The notes under the pieces are model-generated. The model was not told the DNA's origin. It saw only the letters and a program-made list of their open reading frames with translations, and ran no database searches. This document shows, one piece after another, positions 33,943 through 45,336 of a DNA stretch of 64,000 nt. The stretch comes from Zasmidium citrigriseum (Eukaryota > Ascomycota > Dothideomycetes > Mycosphaerellales > Mycosphaerellaceae). The translations under genes were made by a program, and so were the position numbers. How positions within the stretch are numbered: position 1 is the first letter of the stretch; each line of letters begins with the position of its first letter. Location: assembly GCA_002786025.1 (NCBI GenBank), contig NHNW01000011.1, positions 620,001 through 684,000 of the forward strand. The letters are read 5' to 3'.

Positions 33943-36469
33943 GATTACGAATTTCCCAGTAGAGAGGTAGGTATCAAGTGTGCCGAATCGAAGGTCAACT
34001 GAGCCGTGAGTGGATGTGTGTTCCTGTCCGTTCCAGTGAAGCCACGATAAGAATATCGCCTGGTTCTTCGACGTCGAGGGCTTGTGGAGTCGCGGCTGTC
34101 GAAGGCGAGTGCGGTGTCAATGCGCTGCGCAGACTGGGTCGCGCGCGGGGGGTGTGGTCGTGTGAGGTGGTGTTGTTTGGGGTCGGCGAGGCTGGTCGGC
34201 GCGCGCGAAGAGAGCGGAAGAATGCAACGGGCTCGCGGTGGTGTCAATGCGGATTCCAAAGAGTGAATACGACCAAGTGGCCGTGGTGGAATTGGTTGTC
34301 GGAGGCGAACGGACGACGCTTTCACAGCATCAAAGCTGACAATGATGGCGACGCATGCAGCAGTCAAAGAGAGGACCGGACGAGAAGGGAGGTGTTGGGG
34401 CATTGAAGGGATGGGTCGCTCTTGCAATCTCGCTTGCAGGGCCAACCAGCGGCAGGTGCCCGCCGGGAAGTCCGTGCGCCATTCGCGCTTGCCCGCTCAA
34501 TCTTGCGAGCAACATCTTCATTTCAAGAGCGCTTCGTAGACTTCCACTCGCTCGTCCTCGTCGCCGCTCTCATTTGTCTAGTCGAACCATCGCCGTCTTC
34601 ACCGCAGGCGACACTGCGGACTATCGTCGACTATGGCTTCACTCGCGTGCTGCTCATCTGCCTAGGCGTCGCTCATCACATTTGCCCCTCCGCCAGCAGC
34701 ATGGCACATAACAGCAAGCACGCGCCGGGCGGCACGTCTTAGACACCCAATCGCGGTGTCAGACAATCGATGTTCCCATCACCGCGGTGTGCTGTGCCAT
34801 GGGCGGCCAAGGTCTGCACTCCGCTTGGAACCTGCGCCGCGCCGCGAGCACACCGACGACGAGCATCTGCTGTCGTGGCCGCGGTGGAGACCTCTCATAT
34901 TCCAGCACAGGGATGTCCATGGCTGTCGCCGTGGTTCTCGACATCTGGCTGCAGGCGCAGACCAGGAACAGCTCCCTGATTGGGCATAGCACAACGGTAC
35001 CTGCGCTAGCATCTCATTGGCTTTCGCCGGCGCAAAGTCTCTCGACCTTCTTCACACAGCATTCCATCTCAAATACAAAAACAAACACCAACCGTCTTGT
35101 CTGCCACGACGATGCACAATTGTTTGGCTGCCGCATTTGCTGCAGCATTCCCATGACGCTGCCGTGTCCCAGCGATCTTGGTGTCTTGAACCGCCCCCTC
35201 CCAGAATCGACATCGAAAGGAGGCAATCTTGCTAAATCGGGAGCGGCATGCCGAGCGGCGAGCCTCTCGAGTCGAGGCGGGTTGAGTGCTTCCGATTCTT
35301 GCCTTCACCGTGCGTTCCTGTGCTCCTCTGTACAACGAAGATCGTCATCGCATCAATCCGGCCGGTCTCGCCGATTATGCGACGACTCTCACGCGACACC
35401 CCAGGCTTGCTTTTCCCCGCGCCTCTGTTCAGGGTCCGAGGGCTCCAGACATCTCACCTCATCTCGCGGTGGGAGGACGACTTCCAGCTCCCCTGGTTTT
35501 CAAAAGTCATGGAAGACGTGATATTTTGAGCAAAGTCTCCATGCGCAATCTCGCGGCTCTCTCGTGCTACCGCGGCTGGGTCACACGTGCCTACGTGGTC
35601 GCTCACGAATTTTCTGCAGTAGGCAGTGGCACCGTTTGGTGTGGACCACCGGACGGCGTCTCCCCTATCGCTGCTATCTATGGCGAGTCGCGACAGTGCA
35701 ACAGTCTGCCAAGGGCGCCATGGATGCACAGGATCACAGGCGTGCGCTGCACGTGGCTGTCGAATGTTGGCTGTCAGCGTCGTCACCCTTGCAGAATGTT
35801 CTGTATGCTGCGCCGAGAACATGCAGTTGCCAGCCACCGTTACGCTTGTTTTCTTCACGAACATCACTTGGGTGTCTCACGACATGTCCCCCACAATCAA
35901 GTTGCTCTATACAACCGCCGATATTGGACAGGGAACTTGGTTGAACAATCCATCGATTGTCTCCAGCTGCGCCTCTTAACATGCCCTTATATCTGACATG
36001 AGCAGTCCTTCATCGTCAGGATGCGAAGAGAGGAAGCTAATGTGAAAGCATTTATCTGCGGTTTGACTTGGCGACAAAATCGATCGGTCTATTCGAACAT
36101 GGATGAGAGTCAGCGAACTTGGTAGGCTTCACGTTGAACGACACAGCATACTTTCAATAAACAAGAGCGACTGGGCAGGCTGGCATACAAGGTTGGTGTT
36201 CGGTCATTGGCATAACGTCATGGTCTCACCACAGTTTCCCACGAGCTCACAACCATGGGAAATTCTCGTTGCATTGTATGAATATGTGGATCCTGGGTTT
36301 CGCTGGTAGCTTGATTCTTACGTTAATGTGATATCCCAGATCCACTGATGCTCTAAAGCTCCTACCTTTTCCTTGACATCCTCGTCACGACTTCGCACAA
36401 TACATATCTTCGTGTCCTTAGCTCATTAGGAGAGACGACTCCACGCGTGCGTCCCAAGTTCTATGCTTG
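33943..36469. other. gene-free 2.5 kb stretch upstream of the SUN gene
   Basis: Several overlapping frames of 100-245 codons exist on the plus strand (for example 34787-35521 and 35286-35996), mostly without ATG in context and without any domain I recognise. Long promoters and leaders are common upstream of fungal wall genes, and a non-coding transcript is possible. I can support no gene here. Confidence 0.4.
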
Positions 36470-37909
36470 TCAAACTCCAAGCTGCATCCCGCCATGTAGC
36501 TTGTTCTCTCTGCCATTCATACCAATGTCCATCAACTCCTCCGTGTCAAATAGAGACAGGTATGTCCACTCCTCAGACACCGAAGGCGACTCAATCAGGA
36601 GGCCGCTCAATCGAGGCAACTTCTGACATGCTTCTGCAACATGCAGCCACTCCGGGTGTGACGGTTGAGCTGAAAACATATGTTGCCGTAGCCCAGGGAC
36701 CAGCAAGCGGGCAATGCCAGTCTCGTCACTCATCGCCTCCCTGACGCCGCCAATGTTGATGTTCGAGAGCTCGACGGTTTCGAGGGTAGCGGCATGAGCA
36801 ACTAGAAAGTCACAAAGCTCTCCTGAAGAATCAAGCCACATACTGTCGAAGTGAACGTGCCGAAGCTTGGGATATGTAGTCTCCCCAAAGATCTGATCGA
36901 ATGGGACGACGACGGCGTGGATGAAGAACGGCGGCGCTTCTGCAAACGAGTGGAGTCGAAGATACAGGGACTCGAGCTCTCGGAACGCGGACAGGAATCG
37001 TCTCAGGCCGTAGTCCTTGACACAATGACGCAGGAACGATGTCTGAGGCAGGCCAGGAACGTTCTGATCTCCGATGTCGAGGTGGAGCTCACGCAGCGTG
37101 CGCAGCGGCAGCATGCCTGTGTCCATGAAGTCGCCAGCTCTTGCGAAGAGCTCGCTGAAGGTGATGCAGAATCCTGGAAAGCCAAAACGTTGCGCACCTC
37201 GAGTCCCTAGAACGATGTTGGATGTAGGGAACACACTAAGGCTGGTGAGCTCACGTTCTGCTAGGCCGAGCGCGAAGAGGACCGTCGCAACTGAGGAGCC
37301 CTGGTGTACGATGGCCTCTCTGTTGTCGACGAGGACTTGGAATGGTGGTGGCATGGCACTATCTTCGGCCAGCAGAGACTCCGTTCTGAGAAACGATTCA
37401 TAGTCTCGCTGCCATGTTGTGAACGTCACTCGTCGTAGTCCAGAGAGCGCCTTTAGGCCCATGATAAGGTCGAGCAGGAACGAGTGCGAGTTCTTGGAAG
37501 TCGCTGCTTCGTCTTTAGCCAGCGCATTCAAACGCGCCACTGTGATTTGCATCCTATCCCAACAGTATTCTTCTCGAGCCAGCATGTCCTCGGGCTCTAG
37601 AGAGCCAGACTCGATGAGGACCCCAGTGACGATTCCAGGCCCATACGAAGGCGTATCGCGAGTCTGATAGGAGGCCGTCTCCCAAACAATTTCGCGAACG
37701 CCTTTGCTGAACTTTTCAATGGCGGCAATGCGGTTCAGACGTCGAAGATATCGCTTGCGGAAGCCGAGGATCAGGGTCTTGAACAGGTATTGGGAGGCGA
37801 CCGATTCGAGTTGGCGAGAGCATTGTCGTAAGGATTGAATGTCTTGCTTGGAGCAGTATTGGGAGATGGTATGTAGAATGTCGTTGTTGGACAGTGCTTT
37901 CGAACTCAT
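36470..37909 (-). CDS. F-box-like protein
   Basis: A single exon codes 479 aa. The N-terminus NNDILHTISQYCSKQDIQSL and then RQCSRQLESVASQYLFKTLI resembles a short, divergent F-box: a Leu/Ile pattern, a serine-rich second helix, and a final ASxYLFxxL helix that is common in fungal F-box proteins. The rest lacks clear Leu-rich repeats but has several repeated strand-like segments (LYLRLHSF, LRHVHFDSMWLDSSGELCDF, LETVELSNINIGG) that resemble degenerate LRRs. Such proteins are usually substrate receptors of SCF ubiquitin ligases, binding Skp1 through the F-box. The target is unknown. No membrane or signal segment is present. The assignment rests on the pattern alone. Confidence 0.6.
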   Translation of the reverse strand: MSSKALSNNDILHTISQYCSKQDIQSLRQCSRQLESVASQYLFKTLILGFRKRYLRRLNRIAAIEKFSKGVREIVWETASYQTRDTPSYGPGIVTGVLIESGSLEPEDMLAREEYCWDRMQITVARLNALAKDEAATSKNSHSFLLDLIMGLKALSGLRRVTFTTWQRDYESFLRTESLLAEDSAMPPPFQVLVDNREAIVHQGSSVATVLFALGLAERELTSLSVFPTSNIVLGTRGAQRFGFPGFCITFSELFARAGDFMDTGMLPLRTLRELHLDIGDQNVPGLPQTSFLRHCVKDYGLRRFLSAFRELESLYLRLHSFAEAPPFFIHAVVVPFDQIFGETTYPKLRHVHFDSMWLDSSGELCDFLVAHAATLETVELSNINIGGVREAMSDETGIARLLVPGLRQHMFSAQPSHPEWLHVAEACQKLPRLSGLLIESPSVSEEWTYLSLFDTEELMDIGMNGRENKLHGGMQLGV

Positions 37910-38311
37910 TGTGATGTTGATCCGGTCTTGTGTGGGAAGAGATGTAGGTCATGTTGAAGACGTCGAACAATCGAAGTGTCGAAGGGAACAAGGATGTCGT
38001 TTGCGATGTATCGTCTGCAGGTGTCGTTAGCCTACCATTGTTTGCATAGCCGCTGCACGCGCAGCATTCAATCAGGCGATAACGCAGCCGAGCACAAGGG
38101 ACCTTGATGCTCGTGCAACCTGACATTGCAATGTTGAAGGGTTTCGAAGGAGAAATATTAGACATGCAGTGTCAGTTGCATTCATCCATAGTGGAGAAGA
38201 GTATAATACGCACATTCCCAGGTCCATGCTATGCCTTTTGTTCAACGCCCAGGTCATCATAAGGTATATCTACAAGTTGGTCTCGTCTCACTTGACTGTC
38301 CATCATCCTCC
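37910..38311. other. intergenic, F-box-like / PHB1
   Basis: 402 bp between two minus-strand genes; no feature recognised. Confidence 0.4.
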
Positions 38312-39213
38312 CTACGACCTTAGGCCCAGCAAGAAGCTTCCCTTTCCGCCGCTCCCTGAGCCCTCGCCACCACCTGGCAAGTATGTAACGTTCGGGTTGT
38401 TGGCCAGCATCTGAGCCACATCCTTCTGAGTCTCGATTCTTCGAATCTGGATCAAACCGTCACCACTCTTCGCCACTGCCTTCGAAATGACATCTGCGGC
38501 CTCTGATTCACCCTCTGCCCGAATGACATTTGCCTGTCGCTCTTGCTCTGCCTTCTCGACAATGAATCGTGCCCGCTCGGCTTCCTGCTGTGCGATCTGC
38601 TTCTCTTCAACGGCCTTCGTGAACTCGCGACCGAAAGTCATGTGTGTAATGCTGACGTCTTCGAGTGCGATGTTGAATTCCGAGGCACGCTTCAAAAGGT
38701 CGGCGCGGATACGGTTTGATACGGCCTCTCGCTGGGTGATGAGCTCTGCGGCGTCGAATTGGGCGACGATGGCTTTGAGGACTTCGTTGCCAATGGAGGG
38801 GAGGACACGCTCGTCGTAGTCTTGACCGAGATTCTATCACTGATCAGCCTCTTTGCACGTGCAGTACCCTGTCTCTTGCTGGTGCATACTTGATATATCT
38901 TGGGCAGCTGCTGAACCTCTGGTCGATGCAACACTCTCAGCGTCAAGCTAACCATCTGCAAGTCCTTGCTGCCGGTCGTGGTGCTAATGTTTCTCGGCTT
39001 CGTCCGTACATCGAATGTGATAGCCTTCTGGAGCCATGGAACAAGGAAATGCGTGCCTTCGTTGACAACCTGATCGGAAACACCCTGGAGACGGTCGAAG
39101 ATGACGGCTCGAGTGCCACCCTTGACATCGTAGATGGATGCAGATGCCAGTGAGAATCCGATTGCGGTTGGGACAGCCCATCGGTAGACGGCGTTGAGTG
39201 CGTTGGCCGCCAT
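38312..39213 (-). CDS. PHB1: prohibitin 1
   Basis: Exons 38890-39213 and 38312-38833 (56 bp intron, phase 0) give 281 aa, the expected length. The N-terminal hydrophobic helix ([18 protein letters not shown]) anchors the protein in the inner mitochondrial membrane. The SPFH/PHB domain follows: [50 protein letters not shown] and [20 protein letters not shown], then the coiled coil [20 protein letters not shown]. Prohibitin 1 alternates with prohibitin 2 in ring-shaped assemblies that scaffold inner-membrane proteins and regulate the m-AAA protease. The sequence is Phb1 rather than Phb2, judged from [15 protein letters not shown]. It diverges from QCR8 with 251 bp between starts. Confidence 0.93.
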
Positions 39214-39464
39214 TGTGGAGGATCGAGAGGGCGAGACTGGCGATGATATGTGAAGGGAGAGCTGTTTGTGTTGATGTCTGGTCTTCGGTCGTAGCTTTGG
39301 TGAGGTCGATGCGGAAAGTCCCGCTGACCTTTCCATTCGGCGTCACTTCCTCTCTGCAAAGCTTCCCGTCTTGCCCGTCCACTTCACACATCCGCGCTCG
39401 CCATTGACCATCCTTCGCCGTACGAGACGACTTCACATCTTCCGAACACCTACACGAAGTCACG
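39214..39464. promoter_or_regulatory. shared promoter of PHB1 and QCR8
   Basis: Only 251 bp separate the two divergent start codons, and both products are inner-membrane mitochondrial proteins. The region is rich in CT/GA stretches and has no obvious TATA box. That it acts as a common bidirectional promoter is inferred from spacing and function. Confidence 0.45.
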
Positions 39465-39931
39465 ATGAGAGCTACGCAGATCCTCCGCGCCGGAGGCGGC
39501 GAGAAGAAGCCCGGACAGTGAGTACTCCCTGGATATCGGCATTGCGAGGATGGAATGCGATTGCGATGGACAAGAGGCTGTTGGACAAGAGACTGACAAG
39601 TTGAAAGATATCTGGGCCCATGGGGCGCACTCGGCTCAATGCCACAGAAGGGCATCGTCCACTACGGCCTGTCCCAGAACCGACAGAACCCACTGGCTGG
39701 TACCAGCCGCGCCGCCGTGTTCAACACCTTCCGACGTACCCGTAACCAGATCCTTTACTGGGCTATCCCAATGCTCATCGGATATGAGACTATGCAGTGG
39801 GCAATTGAGAGGTAAGAGAAAAGAAGACAAGAGGGCACTGAATTCGGGCCTTGGAGACACGAGACTGACGAGATCGCAGGAATGAATATCTCAACTCGAA
39901 AGCTGGACGTGCGGAATTCGGTGACGAGTAA
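39465..39931 (+). CDS. QCR8: cytochrome bc1 complex subunit 8
   Basis: Three exons, 39465-39517, 39608-39811 and 39880-39931, give 102 aa. Splicing makes Gln-Tyr-Leu-Gly-Pro-Trp followed by GSMPQKGIVHYGLSQNRQNP, the hallmark of Qcr8/QP-C, which also has an AVFNTFRRTRNQILYWAIP transmembrane region (about residues 58-80) and ends in NEYLNSKAGRAEF. Qcr8 is a small single-span subunit of respiratory complex III that binds near cytochrome b. The long continuous frames printed across this region come from unspliced introns. It converges with the EFM7-like gene, with 162 bp between the stops. Confidence 0.9.
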
Positions 39932-40093
39932 AAGTGGAAAGGACGGTGGGCATTTGATACCATTAGACCTCTCCTTTGTGTACATATGCAGCGATGAGCG
40001 AATAGAGGCTGTATAACAAGTTCAGACAAAGACCACGGCCTCGCCTTCCAGCTCAACAAGCGGCAGCTCCACCACGAATCAACACGGGAGCAC

Positions 40094-41120
40094 TCATGTC
40101 GCAGCCGGTGCATACTCCGCCCAGCGAAGTCTGTATCCGAAGACAGTTCGCCGCAGCAATTCGTCCTGCATTGATCAGTAACAAGAAGGCCAATATGGAA
40201 TCGAACGACTTACTCCACGATCTTCCTCGAACATGACTTTGTCCATGACCTTCTCTAAGATCTTCTCAACTTGGAACCCACCATCTTGTGCGAGGTCGAA
40301 AAATGCAAGGTCCTTCTCGAGAAGCCAAGGTCGATATGGCGTGAAGAAAACCAATGCCTGCGCATCCGGTGTTCGTTTCAACGTCCGCTGTATGCTCAGC
40401 AACAGCTTCGAATGCTCTGAGTGGTTGAAGAGTAAGTCGGCGAGAATGAGAAGGTCAAAGCCTAAGTCTTGCGCTGAAGGCGGCAGATAGGCTTTGAATG
40501 ACGATGGGTCCGCGCCCCAAAGGTAGCCCTCGGCATGGATATTTGCCGGCTGTGGGAGAAGCGAGCAGTCTTTGATGTTCAAACGTAGGTTCTCAATCAA
40601 CTCGGCGTCTGGATAGTCGGTGACGACGACTTTGTCTGCACCATAGATGGCGCTGACAAGGCTCGGCAGGCCCGCGCCAGCACCCAACTCAAGCACTGTC
40701 TTGCCATGGATGAGACTGTCTCTGTGCTCTTCGAGATAGTCAGATATGATTCTGCCCGCTTGCCACAGGAGATGGCCCTAGCGTCCTGTTAGCGGTGGTT
40801 GCTTCGACTGGTCTCGGCGGTGAGAGGAAGACATGCTGAGCAATGCAATGTCTCTGTCGAGATCTTGAAAGGAGAGTGGAGGCCAGCATAACCTCATGCT
40901 GAGGCCCAAAGCATATGTCCAGACCCTTGCTGCGTTTCAACTTCTCAATTAGGAAGTAGCGGGATGCACCTACCCAGAGAGGGTTTTGGCCAACCAAGTG
41001 CAGTGTTAAAGTTCTACCATCCAACGTTCGATGCTCCACCTGGGTTGGCTCTTTCTCTTTTTGATAGTATCCTTCTGGCTCCTGGAACAAGTCCATTGTT
41101 TCCTCGTTGTCAGAATCCAT
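40094..41120 (-). CDS. lysine/N-terminal methyltransferase EFM7-like
   Basis: Exons 40974-41120, 40214-40777 and 40094-40165 give 260 aa. Residues around 28-50 read RTLDGRTLTLHLVGQNPLWG, then GHLLWQAG, and the SAM-binding motif VLELGAGAGLPSL is followed by KVVVTDYPDAELIENL (motif post I). DLLILADLLFNHSEH matches motif post II. The last exon supplies DELLRRTVFGYRLRW, which matches the usual end of this family and supports the splice. Fungal proteins of this kind were first called Nnt1 (nicotinamide N-methyltransferase-like). Yeast Efm7 methylates the N-terminus and Lys3 of translation elongation factor eEF1A. The target here is assumed from family. The start at 41120 is an ATG preceded by a TTG in frame. 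Confidence 0.87.
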
Positions 41121-41842
41121 CAAGGTCAGAAGTGTCCGGATTTGGCTTGGAATGTCGAGTTTTCATCCACGGCGGCTACAGGCAGCGGGAGAGTGAGAGT
41201 CGCACGTGGAATATCCGGCATTCGCACAGTATCACCAACACCGTGTTTCAACCCTTGTCGTCGCCGTCGATTGTGTAAATGGAAGTTCAACAAGTTTCTT
41301 TCATCAGATGCTCAGAACTAAGATTTTAGTAAGCGAGGGCCCACAATAAACTTACCGGCCCCTGCTCACTTCACGTGGAACTGTTGCTTCTCTTCGGAAC
41401 AATCGCTCACTCACATAACCACCCCATCTGCGCCCGAACGGCTCGAGACTTAACGCCGTCCGCGACGGCCATGCTGTTCCCTTCACATTGACCACCGTCG
41501 CTTGCCACCGATCTCCTGCCGGCGCAGGCAAATCCGCTGAGCGGATACTCCCGAATACTTGCTCAATTGTCTTTCCGATTCGAAAAGGTGAGTATTACCA
41601 ACGTTTTGGCCGCTCTTGTGTATCGTTCCTGGCGATGACGCACGCCGCATCGCGCCTCGACTCGCTGGACCTGCAAAAGGAGCCATCCCAGGGGCATTCG
41701 AATTGATCTAGTCCACCCCCAGCACGCCCATGGACCAGGGATTTCGATGCCACAGCTCGACGGCTGCTGAACGACAGCTGACACTACCTCCCAGCTCTGG
41801 TGGGCTCCTCCCAATCGTGGGGCGTCGGACAAATCCGGCAAC
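41121..41842. other. divergent promoter region EFM7-like / copper-fist gene
   Basis: 722 bp between divergent starts. Nothing else is recognised. Confidence 0.4.
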
Positions 41843-43321
41843 ATGGAGCAAGAGAAGCCTTTCAAGACGATCGAAGTCATCGACTCTCGAACGAACCAAA
41901 CATGCAAGGTGGCATGTATGTCCTGTATTCGCGGCCATCGCACCACCTCGTGCGGCATCCCAGTCTGCCGGACTAAGATCTTTTGGACTGTGAAACGACC
42001 GGGCCGGCCCTCAAACTCGTGCACATGTCGATATGGTGCTACCGGTGGCTGCAAATGTGTGGTGGCCAGATCTGCATGTCCTCACAAATCAAAGAAGGGC
42101 GAGAAGCGATCCGGCGAGTGCAGATGTGACGAACAAGGACGGTATTGCTGTCTTATCGAGCCGGATCACTGGAACTTGCTGCTATCGCTGCAGAAGCCGG
42201 TCGTTGACTTCTACCCAACGAGAGAGGCCCTGGAGGCGAAACAAAGAGCTTCTACGAGCATGTCACTTCCTCAAACACCAGCATACTCCTCGATAACTAG
42301 TCCGCCGTCGACCAACAGCATACCCAGTACTCCGGCACCGCAAGGTCGAATGCCACCTCTCCACATCTTGCCTAACACTTACAATGGCTATCCACCCCCG
42401 CCAATGTCATCTGGACTTACACCGCGTTTTGGCATGATGGGGATTGGTGCGCCGATGGGCGACGCTCACAATCCTCCCGATCAGCTGGTGTGGGAAGGAC
42501 AAGCACCAATAGCACCACGAGAGTTCAACGCTCAGCCGATGTACGAGGAGCAAGGATCATGCTGTCAAGCTTCCACTCCATCTGCTCAAAGCGTTCACTC
42601 TCCAGCACCGAGATACGAGCCTACCTTCTCACAATCGCAACAGGATCAAGCACCAATACCGCAAACCTATGGTGGGATCCACGAAACCGTCAGCTTGTCT
42701 CAGGTCTCAACGCCCGCGCCAGCCCCTTTCAACTTCGACAAGCTTCAGATGGACTACTTCAACTACCAATTCCCCTCTGCCATATGCCAGAACTGCGGTC
42801 TCAATGGCTGCACGTGCCGAAACTGTCCACCTGTGTTCCAGAACTTCGGTACTACTAGTTGGGCGCAATGCTGCGGCCGGAAGCACGCTCGCGATGTTCA
42901 ACCAGCAAGAGCAGCAGAACCGCAGAAGATTGCTCGGACGGAGAAGTACGATGCATCTCAGGGTATTCACGCTCAGACACCAGCCGCAACTACTGCGCAA
43001 TCATATCAGTCACCCAACGGTGGGCTGGCACAACCAGCTTTCGGCATCAACGGCACGCACTCGTTTGGCGAGGGATTTGAAGAGATGGAACTACCTCCCG
43101 ACCTTCCTCCAGACTTTGACAACTTCGATATACCTCCTGACCTGATGTTGAATGGTCACGACCCTATAGACCTGAACGAGTTCTTGATATCAGACCTGGA
43201 CCGAATAAACCAGGGCGGCCTGGACAATCTTCCGCCAGATATACCGCCAGACATACCGTCGTCAGAGCCACCAGGAGGAGCAGGAGGCGGCGGCGGTGGA
43301 TGCTGTTGCGGGGGAGACTGA
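41843..43321 (+). CDS. copper-fist transcription factor
   Basis: A single exon codes 492 aa. The N-terminal zinc module (residues about 20-65) has CMSCIRGHRTTSC with the conserved C-x2-C-x8-C spacing, then a GRP-type motif (KRPGRPSNSC) that contacts the DNA minor groove in copper-fist factors. Canonical members have C-x-H after the third Cys; here the next ligand candidate is Cys five residues on (CGIPVC), so the module is altered. A further Cys cluster follows (CTCRYGATGGCKC). Near residues 315-330 lies CQNCGLNGCTCRNC, close to the copper-sensing C-x-C-x4-C-x-C-x2-C type found in Mac1/Cuf1-like proteins. The rest is Pro/Ser-rich, with repeated PPDL/PPDI units and an end of Gly run plus CCC. 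Nuclear copper-dependent control is likely. Confidence 0.85.
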   Translation: MEQEKPFKTIEVIDSRTNQTCKVACMSCIRGHRTTSCGIPVCRTKIFWTVKRPGRPSNSCTCRYGATGGCKCVVARSACPHKSKKGEKRSGECRCDEQGRYCCLIEPDHWNLLLSLQKPVVDFYPTREALEAKQRASTSMSLPQTPAYSSITSPPSTNSIPSTPAPQGRMPPLHILPNTYNGYPPPPMSSGLTPRFGMMGIGAPMGDAHNPPDQLVWEGQAPIAPREFNAQPMYEEQGSCCQASTPSAQSVHSPAPRYEPTFSQSQQDQAPIPQTYGGIHETVSLSQVSTPAPAPFNFDKLQMDYFNYQFPSAICQNCGLNGCTCRNCPPVFQNFGTTSWAQCCGRKHARDVQPARAAEPQKIARTEKYDASQGIHAQTPAATTAQSYQSPNGGLAQPAFGINGTHSFGEGFEEMELPPDLPPDFDNFDIPPDLMLNGHDPIDLNEFLISDLDRINQGGLDNLPPDIPPDIPSSEPPGGAGGGGGGCCCGGD

Positions 43322-44137
43322 TGAACGATGGATACATGGGAGGCTAGATCAAGACAATATGGTGTACGGCTACACCCTACGCGTGCTTGCAGCGTGCCCG
43401 AGGCAGAGGCCAGGCGCCTGAGGAGTGACACTCAACAGAGCGACATGGGAGGCCCAACTCTTTCGGCAGGATACCAATGGAGGCATAGAAGGGACCGGGT
43501 GGACACTTATGCATTTGCGGCGTTGAGGACGTACTTGGTACGGAAGGAAGAGAATGCCAAGTGCATTCGAGGAAGGGGAAGAGACGAACGACGGGAACGT
43601 ATGAGAAATGACCACACAACTCTGCGAGTAAGGAATTGAGACGAGAAGAGACGAGACGAGAGATAGAGAGACCACCACAGTTTTCGACATTAACGTTGAT
43701 GTTTTCAACAAGAGGCATACCACTGCTCTCACTCATTACTTCATGGGCATCCTTTCCCATGCTCTCCACGCCTCTTTCTTGAGCAGCAACTTCTCATGGC
43801 CCCTCCCATATCCCAAATGAAGTCGCTTTTTGCAAACAATCCGAACACACGTGCTGTACAAAATTATCTTTCTCCCTTCCTCGCTTTCTCTTCTGTGTCG
43901 TGCGTGGGTTGCAAAAAAGCGAGCGGTATGGAGGGTATTGCGTACAATGCAGAAACAGAGCACGCTCATTCAAAGGGTACGAAAACACAACCACGCGCGG
44001 TCTAGGCCAAATCGTTCGGGTCCGGGACAGCATTCGGTAATCTTCAAATGGACCACCAGCAAATCTCGATTTTTTCTCGTATGCCATGCATCTGTTCAGA
44101 GACAACAATGGACCGAATTCCTCGTAGAATGAGTCCT
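43322..44137. other. convergent 3' region
   Basis: 816 bp between the copper-fist stop and the syntaxin stop. Only short frames occur on both strands; probably two 3' UTRs. Confidence 0.4.
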
Positions 44138-45336
44138 CTAGTTGTTCTTGTTCAAACCAAAGTACAAGCCCAGAACCAGAGCCAAGATGATGACGATGGC
44201 GAGACAGATGAAGAAGCACCACCACTTGAGCTTACGGGCTCGTCGCGCGGATTCGATGCCCTTGTCCAACTGAACATTGCCGGCTTCGGTGTCGTGCTTG
44301 ACGTTCTCGGTGTGCTGCTCGGTTTGCTGGATCGGCTCGTCCTGGAGGACCACCTGGGTTGCGAGATCTTCCATGAGCTGTTGCAGTTCCATCATCGTGC
44401 GTTCGATCTTCTGGATGTCGTTGTGGCGTGCGCGCACGGCGCCCAGGACCGTGTTGGCTGTTGCGGAGCGGTTTGTCTTGAGCTGTAGTTAATCATGATT
44501 AGAGATGTGGTCTTGCTGCCGAGTATACTCTTCGACTCACAGCAGTCTGGAAAACGCCCTCATTGCCCCAGTCCGCATCTGCGGCCTCTTGCACCTCAGC
44601 ATCAGTCGCATCTGGGTTGACAATGCGGTACTGTCGCGCAATTTGTTCCCTGTAGCGCTTCTCGTAATTCGCCTCCTCAACCCTATACTCCTGCAACTGT
44701 TTCGTGAAGCTCGTCTTGAGCTGCCCGACCTGCGTATTCTTGACCTGATTGTCCTTGCTGCGCACCGCATCCGCCTCGAGGAACTTGATCTGGTCCTTGA
44801 TCGAAGTGTTCAATACCTGCGTCTGCGTGATCATAGATTCGAGCTGGCCTGACGAGCTGCTATCGGGAGACGAGAGCGTGCGCTGGTGTAGAGACGCGAT
44901 TTGACCGACGTGCGTGGTGAGGGTGCGGATGTCCGCCTTGACGGCTTCGACGCGCGAGAGGAAGTCTGAGACCGGTAGCACCGAAGGGCCTGCAGAGACG
45001 TATTGGACATTCTGGCCGGGTTGGACGGGCTGTCCTGGCATCGCTGGCGCAGGCGTGGGTTGGCTGTAGTTCGACTCCTGGTACGAGTCCTGGTGCCCTA
45101 GACCGGGAGCTCCAAGGCCGGATTGCTGCGCATTGTCAGTGGAGACGTCGCGGGCGGTCGCAGGTCGATTCATCTCACGTTCTGTCCCTCGTAGCTGCCG
45201 CCATATGGGTTGCCGGCCGGTGGTCTCTCCTCACCGTAAGCTGTCGCGGAGTCAGTAGCTCGTCGGCGCGGTGGAAATATCAAGCTGGACCACACGTACG
45301 ATTCCCACCGTAGCCCTGGTACTGGTTGTAACTCAT
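44138..45336 (-). CDS. plasma-membrane syntaxin Sso1/Sso2-like
   Basis: Four exons, 45300-45336, 45179-45240, 44541-45125 and 44138-44482, give 342 aa. The N-terminus is a flexible Gln/Tyr/Gly/Pro-rich stretch starting MSYNQYQGYGG. Residues about 100-215 form the three-helix Habc domain (FLSRVEAVKADIRTLTTHVG, EYRVEEANYEKRYREQIARQ). The SNARE motif is about residues 240-300 (VRARHNDIQKIERTMMELQQ, VVLQDEPIQQTEQHTENVKH), and the tail-anchor KLKWWCFFICLAIVIILALV ends the protein. The central glutamine of the Qa type is present in the VLQDEPIQQ region. This t-SNARE pairs with Sec9 and Snc to fuse secretory vesicles with the plasma membrane. The N-terminal exons are Gly/Tyr-rich and less certain than the core. 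Confidence 0.9.

Noticed and set aside
34787..35996. two overlapping plus-strand frames of about 240 codons
   Set aside because: They overlap in different frames, show no conserved motif, and at least one starts at GTG.
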